The notes beneath the pieces were generated by a model. It was not told the DNA's origin and made no database searches. It worked only from the letters and a program-made list of their open reading frames with translations. This document shows, piece by piece, positions 55,724 to 64,000 of a stretch of 64,000 nt of DNA. Every line of letters starts with the position of its first letter. Positions within the stretch are counted from its first letter, which is position 1. Position numbers and translations under genes: made by a program. The stretch spans positions 62,001-126,000 of the forward strand of contig JADJUC010000004.1 of assembly GCA_016710885.1 (NCBI GenBank), read 5' to 3'. The stretch is from Candidatus Proximibacter danicus. GTDB taxonomy: Bacteria; Pseudomonadota; Gammaproteobacteria; Burkholderiales; Rhodocyclaceae.

Positions 55724-56227
55724 TTAGAAACCCAGGGACTCGACAACGGCGATGAGGTCGGCAAAGCTGGCAGCTTCAAGTTTTGCGGCCAGTTCACTTT
55801 TGTCGAGTCCCTCTGCCTCGAACCTCGTCAGGCGGGCTTCAAATGGAAGCTCCCGGATTTCCAGCGGCGACATGAATCCGATGCCGCAGATGTGGGTGAT
55901 GCACTGGCGTTCCGGTTCGGAGAGTTCGAGGCCGTACTCGCGAAGGATTTCGAGGTATCGCTCCGCCGTGCGATTGAGTCGGCCGCTCACCTCCATGGTG
56001 TTCTTCTCACCGCTGGTGAGGATGGCCAGCGGAGGCCCGAAAAATATACTGGTCTTGCCGATGTGGCGTGTCCGCTCCTGGGGGGTAAGCGCGGGCGCAA
56101 TCCGGGCCGTGAGTGTCGATTGGATGTCATGGCGAATGAACGCTTCCCGATCCGCTTCTGGTATCAACGGATGCGCCTCGTCAATGCCATCAATGGTGAA
56201 TCGGGTGCTGCTTCTCATGCTTCGCAT
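55724..56227 (-). CDS. unknown 167-residue protein in the reductase operon
   Basis: I recognise no family. The protein is soluble, without signal peptide or membrane helix. Its C-terminal half is helical (RTAERYLEILREYGLELSE, ITHICGIGFMSPLEIRELPF) and ends LEAASFADLIAVVESLGF. Two Cys (ERQCITHICGIG) could bind a metal or cofactor. The start ATG 56227 lies 38 bases inside the tetrahaem cytochrome gene, so it is part of the same transcription unit and may be an accessory or assembly factor. Confidence 0.65.
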   Translation of the reverse strand: MRSMRSSTRFTIDGIDEAHPLIPEADREAFIRHDIQSTLTARIAPALTPQERTRHIGKTSIFFGPPLAILTSGEKNTMEVSGRLNRTAERYLEILREYGLELSEPERQCITHICGIGFMSPLEIRELPFEARLTRFEAEGLDKSELAAKLEAASFADLIAVVESLGF

Positions 56228-56978
56228 CCTTCATTCCAAACGGCAGCTGCGGCGGGGCTTCCGGCTGAAGCTGAGTGAATCCGCGTTGATGAGCGCCGTT
56301 TTGAACATTGTGAGGGTTATGGCATTCGGTACAGACGAACCAGCGCTTCTTGCCAGTGCTGGCAAATTCGCCGATGCGCTTGCCGTGGATGCCGTCGCGC
56401 CAGTCGCGCAGCTTGTCACCGTGGCATTTTCCGCACAGCAATTGCGGTTGGTCGAAGCTGACCGGATCGCCGAAGTGATCCACCAGCAGGTTGCGCTTTG
56501 TCGGGTGATGGCAGTCGAGACACCAGATGCGGCCGCGACCGTGCTGGAAATCCTTGACCTCGGGAACCATCGCCTCCATGGTCGGGATCGGGACTGGTTT
56601 CTTGTGCTTCGGAAAGCCCGCCGGAGTGACGCCGTTGTGGCATGCCAGCGTGCATGTAGGCACGAGGCTGAGCTTCTCCGTACGCGGCTTGACGACGGCA
56701 TTCCCTTCCGGGATCTTGTCGAGCAGAGGCACCTTGCTCATCGGTACGGTGCCCTCGTAGGGATCGCCATACCAGAGCACCGCATCGGTCGTCGCCGAGC
56801 ATTTGATGTTGGGTAGTCCGGGTTTGATCTCACGCTTGGTGATTTCCGAGGCCCCTTTACGGCTTTCGAAGCAGACCGTTTCTTTGGCTTCCTGCTTCCC
56901 TGCTTCTTGGGCGAACACCGAGACGGCTACGTTGCAGAAGAGTGCGAGGATCAACGTTCGGGATAAGTTTCTGTTCAT
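56190..56978 (-). CDS. periplasmic tetrahaem cytochrome c with one CX3CH site
   Basis: The 262-residue protein has a Sec signal (about residues 1-23). Haem sites are CTLACH (109-114, an unusual CX3CH), CLDCH (153-157), CGKCH (182-186) and CTECH (216-220), with extra His (HHPTKR, GIHGKRIG, CHNPHN) as possible distal ligands. It follows the NrfD gene by ten bases. Together with the DsrO-like ferredoxin and DsrP/NrfD protein it resembles the J-O-P trio of Dsr or Hmc-type complexes and probably carries electrons between the membrane module and the Mo enzyme. Confidence 0.85.
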   Translation of the reverse strand: MNRNLSRTLILALFCNVAVSVFAQEAGKQEAKETVCFESRKGASEITKREIKPGLPNIKCSATTDAVLWYGDPYEGTVPMSKVPLLDKIPEGNAVVKPRTEKLSLVPTCTLACHNGVTPAGFPKHKKPVPIPTMEAMVPEVKDFQHGRGRIWCLDCHHPTKRNLLVDHFGDPVSFDQPQLLCGKCHGDKLRDWRDGIHGKRIGEFASTGKKRWFVCTECHNPHNVQNGAHQRGFTQLQPEAPPQLPFGMKDAKHEKQHPIHH

Positions 56979-56988
56979 GATCTTGCCC

Positions 56989-58212
56989 TCACTCTGCCGA
57001 AGCAGCCTGGCTGCTACCGTAGCTGATCTCGCCTTGCAGGATGCCGATGGCGCCCTTGAGCAGGATGGTCAGGATGAAGAAGCCGAAAGCCCAGATGCCA
57101 GCGGTCATCAGCCACTCGACGAAGGTCGGGTAATACTCGGTCACTTCGCCGATCGGCGTCGGGACGAAACCGGGAACGATCAGCCCCATGCCTTTCTCGA
57201 TCCAGATGCCGGTGAAGGCCATCACGCAGAGGATCGGCAGCCGCTTGTAGTTGGTGCGAACAGACGGGATCAGGAACAGCACGAACGAGGTGAGCATGAG
57301 CGCCATGGAACTCCAGAACCACGGCACCAGACTGGTCAACCCGTGCAGGCCGAACATCAGGTAATAGAGGCCGTTGGCGTGCTCGGTTCGGGCGTACAGC
57401 TCGACCACGATTTCGGACATGGTCAGGAATATCGCCAGCCCGAGGCACCAAGAGACGATGGTCGACAGCAGGTTGATCGCGCTGTCCTCGATCCAGAACT
57501 TGGTGTTCTTGCGGATGATCAGGAAGATCAGGATGATCAGCGCCGGACCCGCCGCGAACGCCGTCGTGATGAAGCGAATCGGCATCATGCTGTGGAACCA
57601 CATCGGACGTGACGGCATGGTCGAGATCAGGAAGGCCGTGACGGTATGGATGGAGAGCGCCCAGACGATCGAGATATACACCAGCGGCATGAAGATCCTG
57701 TTGTTGACCTTGGTGCCGGTGTACTTCGCCCACAGGTAGTAGAAGCCGCAGGCGATGTTGAGGAACAGGTAGCCGTTGAGCACCAGCACGTCCCAGCCGA
57801 GCATCGCAGAGAAGCTGTAGATACCCCACGGCGGGATCATGTGCCAGAGCCGGTCGGGCCGACCCATGTGGGCGAAGACGAACATCATGACCATGATGAC
57901 CGCCGTGATCGCCAGCATCTCGCCCAGCACCGTGACCTTGTGCATGCCGTCGTGGTGGTAAACGTAAGCGGGGAAGACGATCGTCACTGCCCCGGCAGCG
58001 ACACCGACCAGAAAGACGAGGTTGGCGAAGTAGAGACCATCGTGGATCTGGCTGGTCATGCCGGTGACGATCAGACCTTCGGTGTTCTGCAGGTAGAACA
58101 CGTACATCATCCCGACGATAAGCACAGAGAGAAAACCCATCCAGGCATAGAACTTCGTGCTGCCCCTGAGAACATAACGGACGTAGTCGTTGGCGAAGCT
58201 GATCAGTCGCAC
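56989..58212 (-). CDS. NrfD/DsrP-family quinone-interacting membrane protein
   Basis: This 407-residue inner-membrane protein has about ten helices and starts MRLISFANDYVRYVLRGS. Family segments are YFANLVFLVGVAAGAVTIVFP, quoted in part, MGRPDRLWHMIPPWG and IWALSIHTVTAFLIS-like stretches. NrfD-type subunits oxidise menaquinol or ubiquinol and pass electrons to a ferredoxin subunit on the periplasmic face. It is sandwiched between that ferredoxin gene and the tetrahaem cytochrome gene, each about ten bases away. It is longer than HybB but of the same superfamily. Confidence 0.92.
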   Translation of the reverse strand: MRLISFANDYVRYVLRGSTKFYAWMGFLSVLIVGMMYVFYLQNTEGLIVTGMTSQIHDGLYFANLVFLVGVAAGAVTIVFPAYVYHHDGMHKVTVLGEMLAITAVIMVMMFVFAHMGRPDRLWHMIPPWGIYSFSAMLGWDVLVLNGYLFLNIACGFYYLWAKYTGTKVNNRIFMPLVYISIVWALSIHTVTAFLISTMPSRPMWFHSMMPIRFITTAFAAGPALIILIFLIIRKNTKFWIEDSAINLLSTIVSWCLGLAIFLTMSEIVVELYARTEHANGLYYLMFGLHGLTSLVPWFWSSMALMLTSFVLFLIPSVRTNYKRLPILCVMAFTGIWIEKGMGLIVPGFVPTPIGEVTEYYPTFVEWLMTAGIWAFGFFILTILLKGAIGILQGEISYGSSQAASAE

Positions 58213-58222
58213 GGCCGTCTCC

Positions 58223-59290
58223 TCAATCGTAGAAGTAAAAGAACTTGGGGAAGGTGTTGAGCTCTGCCTTGAGGCGGAACACGTTCTTGCGGGCCAGGAT
58301 GAGGCTCACTTCGCTTTCCGGATCGAGCAGGTTGCCAAACTTCCGGGCGCCAACGGGGCAGACCTCGACGCAGGCCGGGTAGCGACCCTGTCGGGTTCGC
58401 TGCAGACACCAGTGGCACTTTTCGACGACGCCGCGCATGCGTGGCCGGTTGCCAAGATAGTGCGTCACCGGGTTCATTTCGTCCTTCGGCAAAACGGGCT
58501 TGGCGACGTTCATGCGGCGCGCCCAATAGGGGCACGCGCTCATGCACATGCGGCAGCCGATGCACCAGTTGTAATCGATCACCACCGGGCCGTCCGCTTC
58601 ACGGTAGGTTGTCCGTACCGGGCAAACCTTGACGCAGGGCGGCTTTTCGCACTGCATGCAGGCGATCGGCATGTAGGTGGCATCCTTTTCCGGCACGGCC
58701 TCCGGCGTGTAGTGATACTGACCTTCGAGCACCTGACCGGCCGGCGTGTAGGCATTTCCGCCCACCTGGATGCCGAGCCCCTCGGGATAGCCCTGATTCA
58801 TCTTCTCTTGCGAAAACTCGCCACGTTCCATCCGGAGGACCTGAATCCACTCGATGCGCTCGCCTGGCCGGGTGCCGCGCGACTGATTGTTCTCCTCGAC
58901 GCAGGCCTTGACACAGCGTCGGCAGCCGATGCACTTGCGGATGTTCAGTGCATATCCCATGAGAACGCCGGGCTGGGCGGCAGAAGTATCGACGGTGACC
59001 TTCTTGCCGTACTCTGCGGAGTGGCGTCGCTCAAGACGGATGCGCGCCTCGTTTTTTTCATCGTCCGTCATCAGGCGGTAGTTCTTCTGGAAGTGCTCGG
59101 CCCATTCGACGGTCGCCTTGGCTTCGTCGGTCTGCGCCATCAGCGCTGCGGTACCCATCAGCGACGACAGACTCAGCATGCCGCCGGCCTTAAGGAAGTC
59201 GCGCCGGGAAGATTTCTGGGCGGCTTGCGCTGGATCGGCCGATGCTGGCATCCGGTCCGTGCTGTCAGGCGGGGTATTGTCGGTGCTCAT
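58223..59290 (-). CDS. Tat-exported four-cluster ferredoxin, DsrO/HybA/NrfC-type
   Basis: A 355-residue protein with a Tat signal SRRDFLKAGG (Arg29-Arg30). The first cluster motif CIGCRRCVKACVE comes after a 120-residue N-terminal part. Then come CMQCEKPPCVKVCPV, CIGCRMCMSACPYW and CHWC...CVEVCPVGA, sixteen Cys for four [4Fe-4S] centres. An insertion of about 60 residues between clusters 1 and 2 is typical of DsrO-like proteins. It pairs with the NrfD protein encoded ten bases downstream. Confidence 0.93.
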   Translation of the reverse strand: MSTDNTPPDSTDRMPASADPAQAAQKSSRRDFLKAGGMLSLSSLMGTAALMAQTDEAKATVEWAEHFQKNYRLMTDDEKNEARIRLERRHSAEYGKKVTVDTSAAQPGVLMGYALNIRKCIGCRRCVKACVEENNQSRGTRPGERIEWIQVLRMERGEFSQEKMNQGYPEGLGIQVGGNAYTPAGQVLEGQYHYTPEAVPEKDATYMPIACMQCEKPPCVKVCPVRTTYREADGPVVIDYNWCIGCRMCMSACPYWARRMNVAKPVLPKDEMNPVTHYLGNRPRMRGVVEKCHWCLQRTRQGRYPACVEVCPVGARKFGNLLDPESEVSLILARKNVFRLKAELNTFPKFFYFYD

Positions 59291-59318
59291 GACGAATCTC
59301 CTGTTGGGACTGGCAGGT

Positions 59319-59640
59319 CTAAGTGGCGATCACTTTGGCGCCAGCCAGAATCCACTTGACCAGGGTGTCGAGGTCGGAATCCTTGATGCTGGCGCTTGGC
59401 GGCATCGCCACCGGACCCCAGACACCCCTTGCCCCGGACTTGACTTTTCCTGAAAGCGTTTTCGCCGCATTCTTGTCGCTGGCATATTTTTTGCGATATC
59501 CTGAAATGACGGTCCCACCATTTTTTGTCGACCTGGTGGCAGGCAAGGCAGTTGCTTTTCTTGGCTAGACCAAGGTTGGCCTGGGCAGGGAGGGCGGTCA
59601 TCAGTGTTGCGGCAAACACTACGGCGGCGATCGGTTTCAT
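59319..59640 (-). CDS. small monohaem cytochrome c, two one-base deletions
   Basis: ATG 59640 encodes a Sec signal (ALPAQA) and NCLACHQVDKK (haem Cys31, Cys34, His35). Two runs of six A (near 59517-59522 and 59492-59497) shift the frame twice. A seventh A in each gives DKKMVGPSFQDIAKKYASD and then one frame through VWGPVAMPPSAS (axial Met) and DTLVKWILAGAK. The restored 107-residue protein is a class I, c551-like electron carrier. It could feed the molybdoenzyme or nirS. Confidence 0.82.
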
Positions 59641-59715
59641 TCGCTTCCTTTCTTCAGGGGGTTGTATCAAAGAGTCTGGAGACAGCTCATTGAGTCTGTA
59701 GGCCGTTCAGAGCGT

Positions 59716-60461
59716 CTATAGCGTCGGACCCAATCCCGGCATGAAAGCCAGCGGAACGACTTTGTCCTCGACCGGAGATTTCATGCGCATCTCGATTTCC
59801 TCGCGTGTCGGACGTGCCTCCTTGAGATGGGCGGCGATCAGCGTGCGTAGCGTGTCCAGCCAGGCGGATGTGAGCACCGCCAGTGCCGCATAGAACGAGG
59901 CTTCGGAGCGCGCGACGATGCGGGAGGCGAAGTCATCTATCCAGCGCAGCAAATGCTCGTCGAGCATGTGTGCCAGTGCGCGCCAGTCGTCGGGCGTATC
60001 TGCATGGCGTGCTGCATGAGAAACGTAGAGCAGTTGCAGAACGAGGTGGTCATCGGGGCGCTGGCGCCAGTTGCGAGTGGCGAGTCCGGCAGCGGCGTAG
60101 ATGGCGCGCAGCTCGAACATCGCGTCCTGGCAGGTCAGGTGATCGTCATCGAGCCAGACCGATTCCAGGGGCGAAGCGCCGTAGGCGTTCGTCAGGTAGA
60201 TTGCTGCGTAATCTGCAGCCAGATTGTCGAACCAGTGCGCGTTCGGCGTGGCCGGTTGAAGTGACAGCGTGTAGCGCATCGCTCGCCAGGCAGCCGTCGT
60301 CGGAACAGTGGCGGGCATCAGGCCGAGACATTCCGGGAAGCGTGCCTCGCGTAACGCTGCAAAAAACGTGGCGTCAGTTCGCGGTCGTGAAGCGAGGCGA
60401 GCGACTCGGCATCTTCGGCAATGGCCACGCGACACTCGGTATCCAGTGAGATTGGTGTCAT
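59716..60461 (-). CDS. TorD/DmsD-like molybdoenzyme chaperone, one-base deletion
   Basis: TorD-family chaperones bind the Tat signal of Mo enzymes and help insert the cofactor. From ATG 60461 (overlapping the dmsB-like stop) the frame reads MTPISLDTECRVAIAEDAES and LHDRELTP. A run of six T near 60362-60367, restored to seven, leads into FFAALREARFPECLGL and the rest of the helical protein, about 248 residues. FDNLAADYAAIYL and CQDAMFELRAIYAAAG match the family core (the L-A-x-E-Y-x-x-x-F/Y-L and E/D-SxY regions). Confidence 0.78.
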
Positions 60462-61118
60462 ACCTTGCCCTTGCTATGCGGAACGAAGACGATCGAAGGA
60501 TTGGTGAGTTGCGGATTGGCCATGCTCTTCACCTGGCGCACTACCTTGTCGGCCGGACCAACCGCGGTGGTTTTCCACTTGCCGGCGCGCAATTGGTCGA
60601 TCGGACCGATGTCGAGCACACGCATCATGCAGGCCATGACGCAATAGGGCTTACGGCCAGCATCGATTTCGTCGACACACATGTTGCATTTCTGCACGAT
60701 CTTGGCCTGCGGATTCCATTGTGGCGCACCGTAAGGGCAGGCGGCTTCGCAACGACGGCAACCGATGCACAGCGTCGAATCGATGTCGACGATGCCGTCG
60801 GATTCGCGCTTCCAGATAGCGCCGGTCGGGCAGGTCGGCAGACAGGCCGGTTCGGCACAGTGGTTGCACGACATATTGATCTTGTAGGCGTACACATCGG
60901 GGTAGAGGCCCCTCGATCTGCATGACGCGGCGGAAGCGCGGCCCTGGTGGCAAGCCGTTCTTGTCCTTGCAGGCGATCTCGCAGGCGCGACAACCGATGC
61001 AGTCGACGTTGTTGTGCACGAAGCCAAGCTGCTTGGCTGGCCTGACCGGTTCGTAGGTCTGCGCCACCTTGCGTTGCAGCGCAGCTGTGACCTGCTTTTT
61101 GTCTAGCTTCTTGGTCAT
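60458..61118 (-). CDS. DmsB-like ferredoxin subunit, one-base insertion
   Basis: This electron-transfer subunit has four cluster motifs: CIGCRACEIACKDKNG, CNHCAEPACLPTCPTGA, CIGCRRCEAACPYGAP and CNMCVDE...CVMACMM. The frame shifts after RRVMQIEG; dropping one C near 60915-60918 gives QIEGLYPDVYAYKINMSCNH and one protein of about 219 residues. It has no Tat signal, so it is exported bound to the catalytic subunit. ATG 61118 follows that subunit's stop by three bases. Confidence 0.88.
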
Positions 61119-61121
61119 GGC

Positions 61122-63555
61122 TCAGGCGTCCCTGCGGAAGATGTAGGAACGCGCGGTGGCCTTGCTGTCCCAGCCGGGACGATGGTCGAGCGTGGTTTTC
61201 TTTACGTTCACGAGAATCGTGTTGTAGGCGAAGGCGCCGGCCGGGCTCGGTTCGTCGAGCGTCAGGAAGTCGGGATTGCCGGAACGGTCGACGCCGTTTT
61301 CGTCGAGGTCCATCCATGAGCCCTCGTGCAGGACGATGACGCCCGGCGTGCAGCGTTCTGTAACGTAAATCGGTACGACGCACTTGCCGCGGTCGTTCCA
61401 GGTCTCGACGATGTCGCCGGTCTTGAGGCCAAGGCGCGCTGCGTCGCCGGTGTACATAGTCATCTCCTGCTGGTAGGTCTCGCGCAGCCAGGGAATGTTG
61501 TGGAAGATCGAATGAGTACGCCAGCGCGGGTGCGGCGTGATCATGTGGAAGGGGAAGTCCTTCGTCTTCGGGTGGTTGAGCGATTCGAAGGGCTCGATCC
61601 ACTTCGGGATGGCCGGGATCGAATAGCCGTAGCGTGTTTTGGTCCAGTCCGTGATGTTGGCCAGCTCGGTATTCAGAATCTCGATCTTTCCCGAGGCGGT
61701 TTCAAACGGCACGCCGTTCTCAATCTGCTCGCGGAAGGCGACCAGCGGCTTGTCGAAGACGAACTTGAACGCCGCGCTGCTTGAACTCCTTCCCATGACA
61801 TTTTGACACCCTGATGGTCCTGCACTTTCTTCCACCAGGCCACCAGGTATTCCTCGTCAACTGCATCCGGATTGTCGAAGTAGGAACGATCGGCGCGCGG
61901 GTTGTAGCGCTTGCCGAAGTCCTTGACCGATGGATCGATCTTCTCCAGGCGATAGGCAAGCTCGGTAAAAACCTGGAAATCAGTCCTGCTTTCACCGAGC
62001 GGTTCGATGACCTTGGGCCGGTGGATGTAGTAATGCCCCTTGTACCAGGGCAGGCCGACGTCGTGGCGCTCGAAGTGCGTGGCAATCGGCAGCAGTACGT
62101 CGGCCCACAGGCCAGACGGCGTGATCGTCGAGTCGGAGCAGACGACGAGCTCCAGCTTCTTGATCGCCGCGATTTCCTTGTTGATGTTGGTAAGTTGGTT
62201 TAACCAGTCTGAGCCGTGCCAGAAGATCGCCTTGATGTTCGGGATCTTGCCGTCGAGTTCGTCTTCACGCGGCCAGCAGCCGATTTCCTCGCGCTTGACG
62301 TTCGGGTAGTTGAGCACGCAATGCGCCCAGCGGTCGGATTTCAGCGAGGCCCACCAGAGGTTGGCGTTGTCGTCGTGGGGGTAGGCTACCGACTCGGCAT
62401 GCCAGGCCTTGCCGACGCCCTCCGCGCAACCACCGAGAATGCCGATGTTGCCGGTCATTGCCTGCACGGCTGCCGCCATGCGGTTGTATTGCTCGCCGTA
62501 GGAGGCGCGGCCTGCGGCCCAGCAGGCTTTCAGCGCAGCGGGCTTGGTGCGCGCGTACATATCAGCGAGTTTTCTGATGTCAGCAGCGCTTACGCCGCAG
62601 ATTTTTTCGGCCCATTCGGGCGACTTCGCGATGCCATCACTGGTGCCGAGAATGTAGTCCTTGAAGCTTTCCTGGCCCTTGGCCCAATCGGGCATCGTGC
62701 CTGCGTCCATGCCCTGGCAGAACTTGTCGATGAACTTCTGGTCCTGCAGGTTGTTGGCAAAGATGTAGTGCGCCATGCCGGCGAGCATCGCCGCGTCGGT
62801 GTTCGGCTTGATCGGAATCCACCAGGCGTCGTAGCTGGCGGCCGAATCGGTGTATTGCGGGTCGATGACGACGAACTTGCAGCCCTTCTGCTTGGCCATG
62901 CGCATGTAGTAGAAAGTGTTGCCACCGTGGAAGGTGTAGGCCGGGTTCCAGCCCCACATGATGATCAGCTTCGAGTGCGCAAAAGCGTCGTCCTCGTTGC
63001 CGTCCTCAATGGTGCCGAAGGTCCACCGTGAGCTGGTGGTAGTGCCCTGGTAACTGGGTACTGACCACGAGTTGGTACGGCAACCGAACATGCCGAGAGC
63101 GCCTCATCCCAGCTGACGCGCTTGAATCGTCCTTCGCCGCGTGGTCCGACGCGCATCATCGGGTAGAGCAGGCGCTCCGGCGAATAGAGGCGGGAGCGAT
63201 AGGATCGGCCGCGCAGGCAGGCGCGCAACTGCGGCTCGGCGAAGGTGTCCTTGCCGTACGCGCCGCCGGCCTGGTAGCGCCCGTCGTCCGAGGACAGGCG
63301 CACGATCACATCGCCCTTCTTGTGCGCCACCAGCATGTGGCGCGAGCCGCAGTTGTGGTCGCAGGAGGTGACGACCGTGGTCAGCTGGTCGTCGGTCAGG
63401 TAGGGCTCGTAGGCAAAGGCATGGGCTTCGCTCGGTTCCAGTCCGTAGCGGAACAGCCCGGCGGCAGCCGCACCGGCGGCGCTCGTCTTGAGAAAACTGC
63501 GGCGACCGGGATTGAGCAAGTCCTTGATGGCGTCTCTAATTGTCGGGTTGTTCAT
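61122..63555 (-). CDS. Mo-bisPGD oxidoreductase catalytic subunit, DmsA-like, with deletion and frameshifts
   Basis: The protein has a Tat signal GRRSFLKTSA (Arg18-Arg19). Its first cluster site is CDHNCGSRH (Cys65, Cys69, His73) with RACLRGRS (Cys113). SRLYSPERLLYPMMRVGPRGEG and SWDEAL are DmsA-like. The next 45 or so residues expected in the family are missing at about 63098-63108. The gene resumes at NSWSVPSYQG, where the Ser may ligate Mo, and continues through MWGWNPAYT, VVIDPQYTDSA and SDSTITPSGLWADV. A net one-base loss near 61765-61790 shifts to a frame with FKFVFDKPLVAF, FETASGKIEILN and HPRWRTHSIFHNIPWL, ending SYIFRRDA. Substrate unknown (S- or N-oxide, chalcogen oxyanion). Confidence 0.82.
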
Positions 63556-64000
63556 GGTTTGGCTGGAGATAGCGATTGAGGGTGGCCGCCTTGTCGAAGC
63601 GCGGTTCAGAATGCGGCGGCCTGTTCTTCAGTGCATCGGGAGGCGGCGACATGTCGGGCCACGGGTGCCGCGCATAGGGGTAGGGGATGCGATACCACGC
63701 GCGCCCCCATGGCATCCGTAGCAGACATCGGCGTTTTCCTGGCCGGCAGCCTCGATGGCGCGCGCGTCGAGGTAACTCACCTCGTGGCGGTTGGTGCGGA
63801 TCACGGCATGGCAGGCCACGCAGCTATTGCCCATCTGCTCCTTGATCTCCGCCCAGGGACCGGGCAGCCCCATCACTTTCCAGTCCATCTGGCCATGGCA
63901 CTTGAGGCATGTCGTTTTCTGGATTGACCTGCTTGCGCAGCGTGAAGGCGCCGCTATCCCGCGGCGCATCGGCGGCAGCCCCGGCGCTTCTTCGCGTGGA
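63536..64000 (-). CDS. multihaem cytochrome c, partial at the window edge, two indels
   Basis: The 5' part lies beyond the window. Visible haem sites are CLKCH, CVACH and CYGCH, with HEVSYLDARAIEAAG between the last two. Around CYGCHGG a missing G near 63700 hides the true end: restored, it reads GGRAWYRIPYPYARHPWPDM and continues to NRYLQPNHEQPDN with a stop at 63536, overlapping the molybdoenzyme start by 20 bases. A second indel near 63912 precedes CLKCH (restored VNPENTCLKCHG). At least three haems; probably a tetra- or pentahaem electron carrier that starts or precedes the reductase operon. Confidence 0.75.

Overview
The window reads as a chromosomal segment of a high-GC, Gram-negative, facultatively anaerobic betaproteobacterium. 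Protein resemblance from memory points to a Rhodocyclales-type organism (Dechloromonas, Azonexus or Propionivibrio relatives); I could not run a search. The evidence is outer-membrane biogenesis genes (bamC, lolA, mltF), a cytochrome cd1 nitrite reductase (nirS), a periplasm-facing Hyd-2-type [NiFe] hydrogenase, and a multi-subunit molybdoenzyme respiratory system.

Layout. 1-35450 is mostly housekeeping: a deacetylase fragment, dapA-bamC-MBL hydrolase, rlmD, tRNA-Arg(ACG) and tRNA-Ser(GCT), lysC, radical SAM and queD, tRNA-Ser(TGA), a BI-1 protein, the amino-acid run alaC-alaA-GNAT-hom and thrC, nadC, a glutamate-synthase-like protein, two accessory genes (22.7-25.2 kb), smr, trxB, a Crp/Fnr regulator, ftsK-lolA-rarA, serS and mltF. 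tRNA-Ser(CGA) at 35485 is followed by a small accessory island (35.6-38.0 kb): a Fic protein fused to an AbiEi-like N-terminal region, a solitary type I-E-like CRISPR repeat, a glycosyltransferase stump and a ribbon-helix-helix antitoxin stump. nirS (39.5-41.2 kb), DUF47-pit, an alpha/beta hydrolase and a small DUF465 gene follow.

44.8-51.5 kb is a complete hyb-type hydrogenase operon (hybO-A-B-C, terminator, hybD-hypC-hybE) behind a near-consensus sigma-54 promoter. 51.97-55.18 kb, on the opposite strand, is an NtrC-type response regulator with a histidine kinase that has a periplasmic CxxCH haem motif. 55.3-64.0 kb, also minus strand and running off the end of the window, is a respiratory gene set: multihaem cytochrome c, DmsA-like Mo-bisPGD catalytic subunit with a Tat signal, DmsB-like ferredoxin, TorD-like chaperone, monohaem cytochrome c, Tat-exported four-cluster ferredoxin, NrfD/DsrP quinone-site membrane protein, tetrahaem cytochrome, an unknown protein and a hemerythrin-fold protein. 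Hydrogenase, quinone pool and this reductase would make a coherent H2-to-terminal-acceptor chain controlled by the two-component system between them. The substrate of the reductase cannot be read from the sequence.

Quality warning. At least twelve genes (deacetylase, bamC, Ala/Pro lipoprotein, DUF7931, rlmD, hom, thrC, crp/fnr, ftsK, torD-like, both small c-type cytochrome genes, the dmsB-like and dmsA-like genes) are broken by single-base indels, very often in homopolymers. Restoring one base rejoins a full-length conserved protein each time, so most are probably sequencing or assembly errors and the genes are annotated here as full length with the indel noted. Three lesions are of another kind: an amber codon in hybB, an internal deletion in the dmsA-like gene, and a DUF4126 gene reduced to its two ends.
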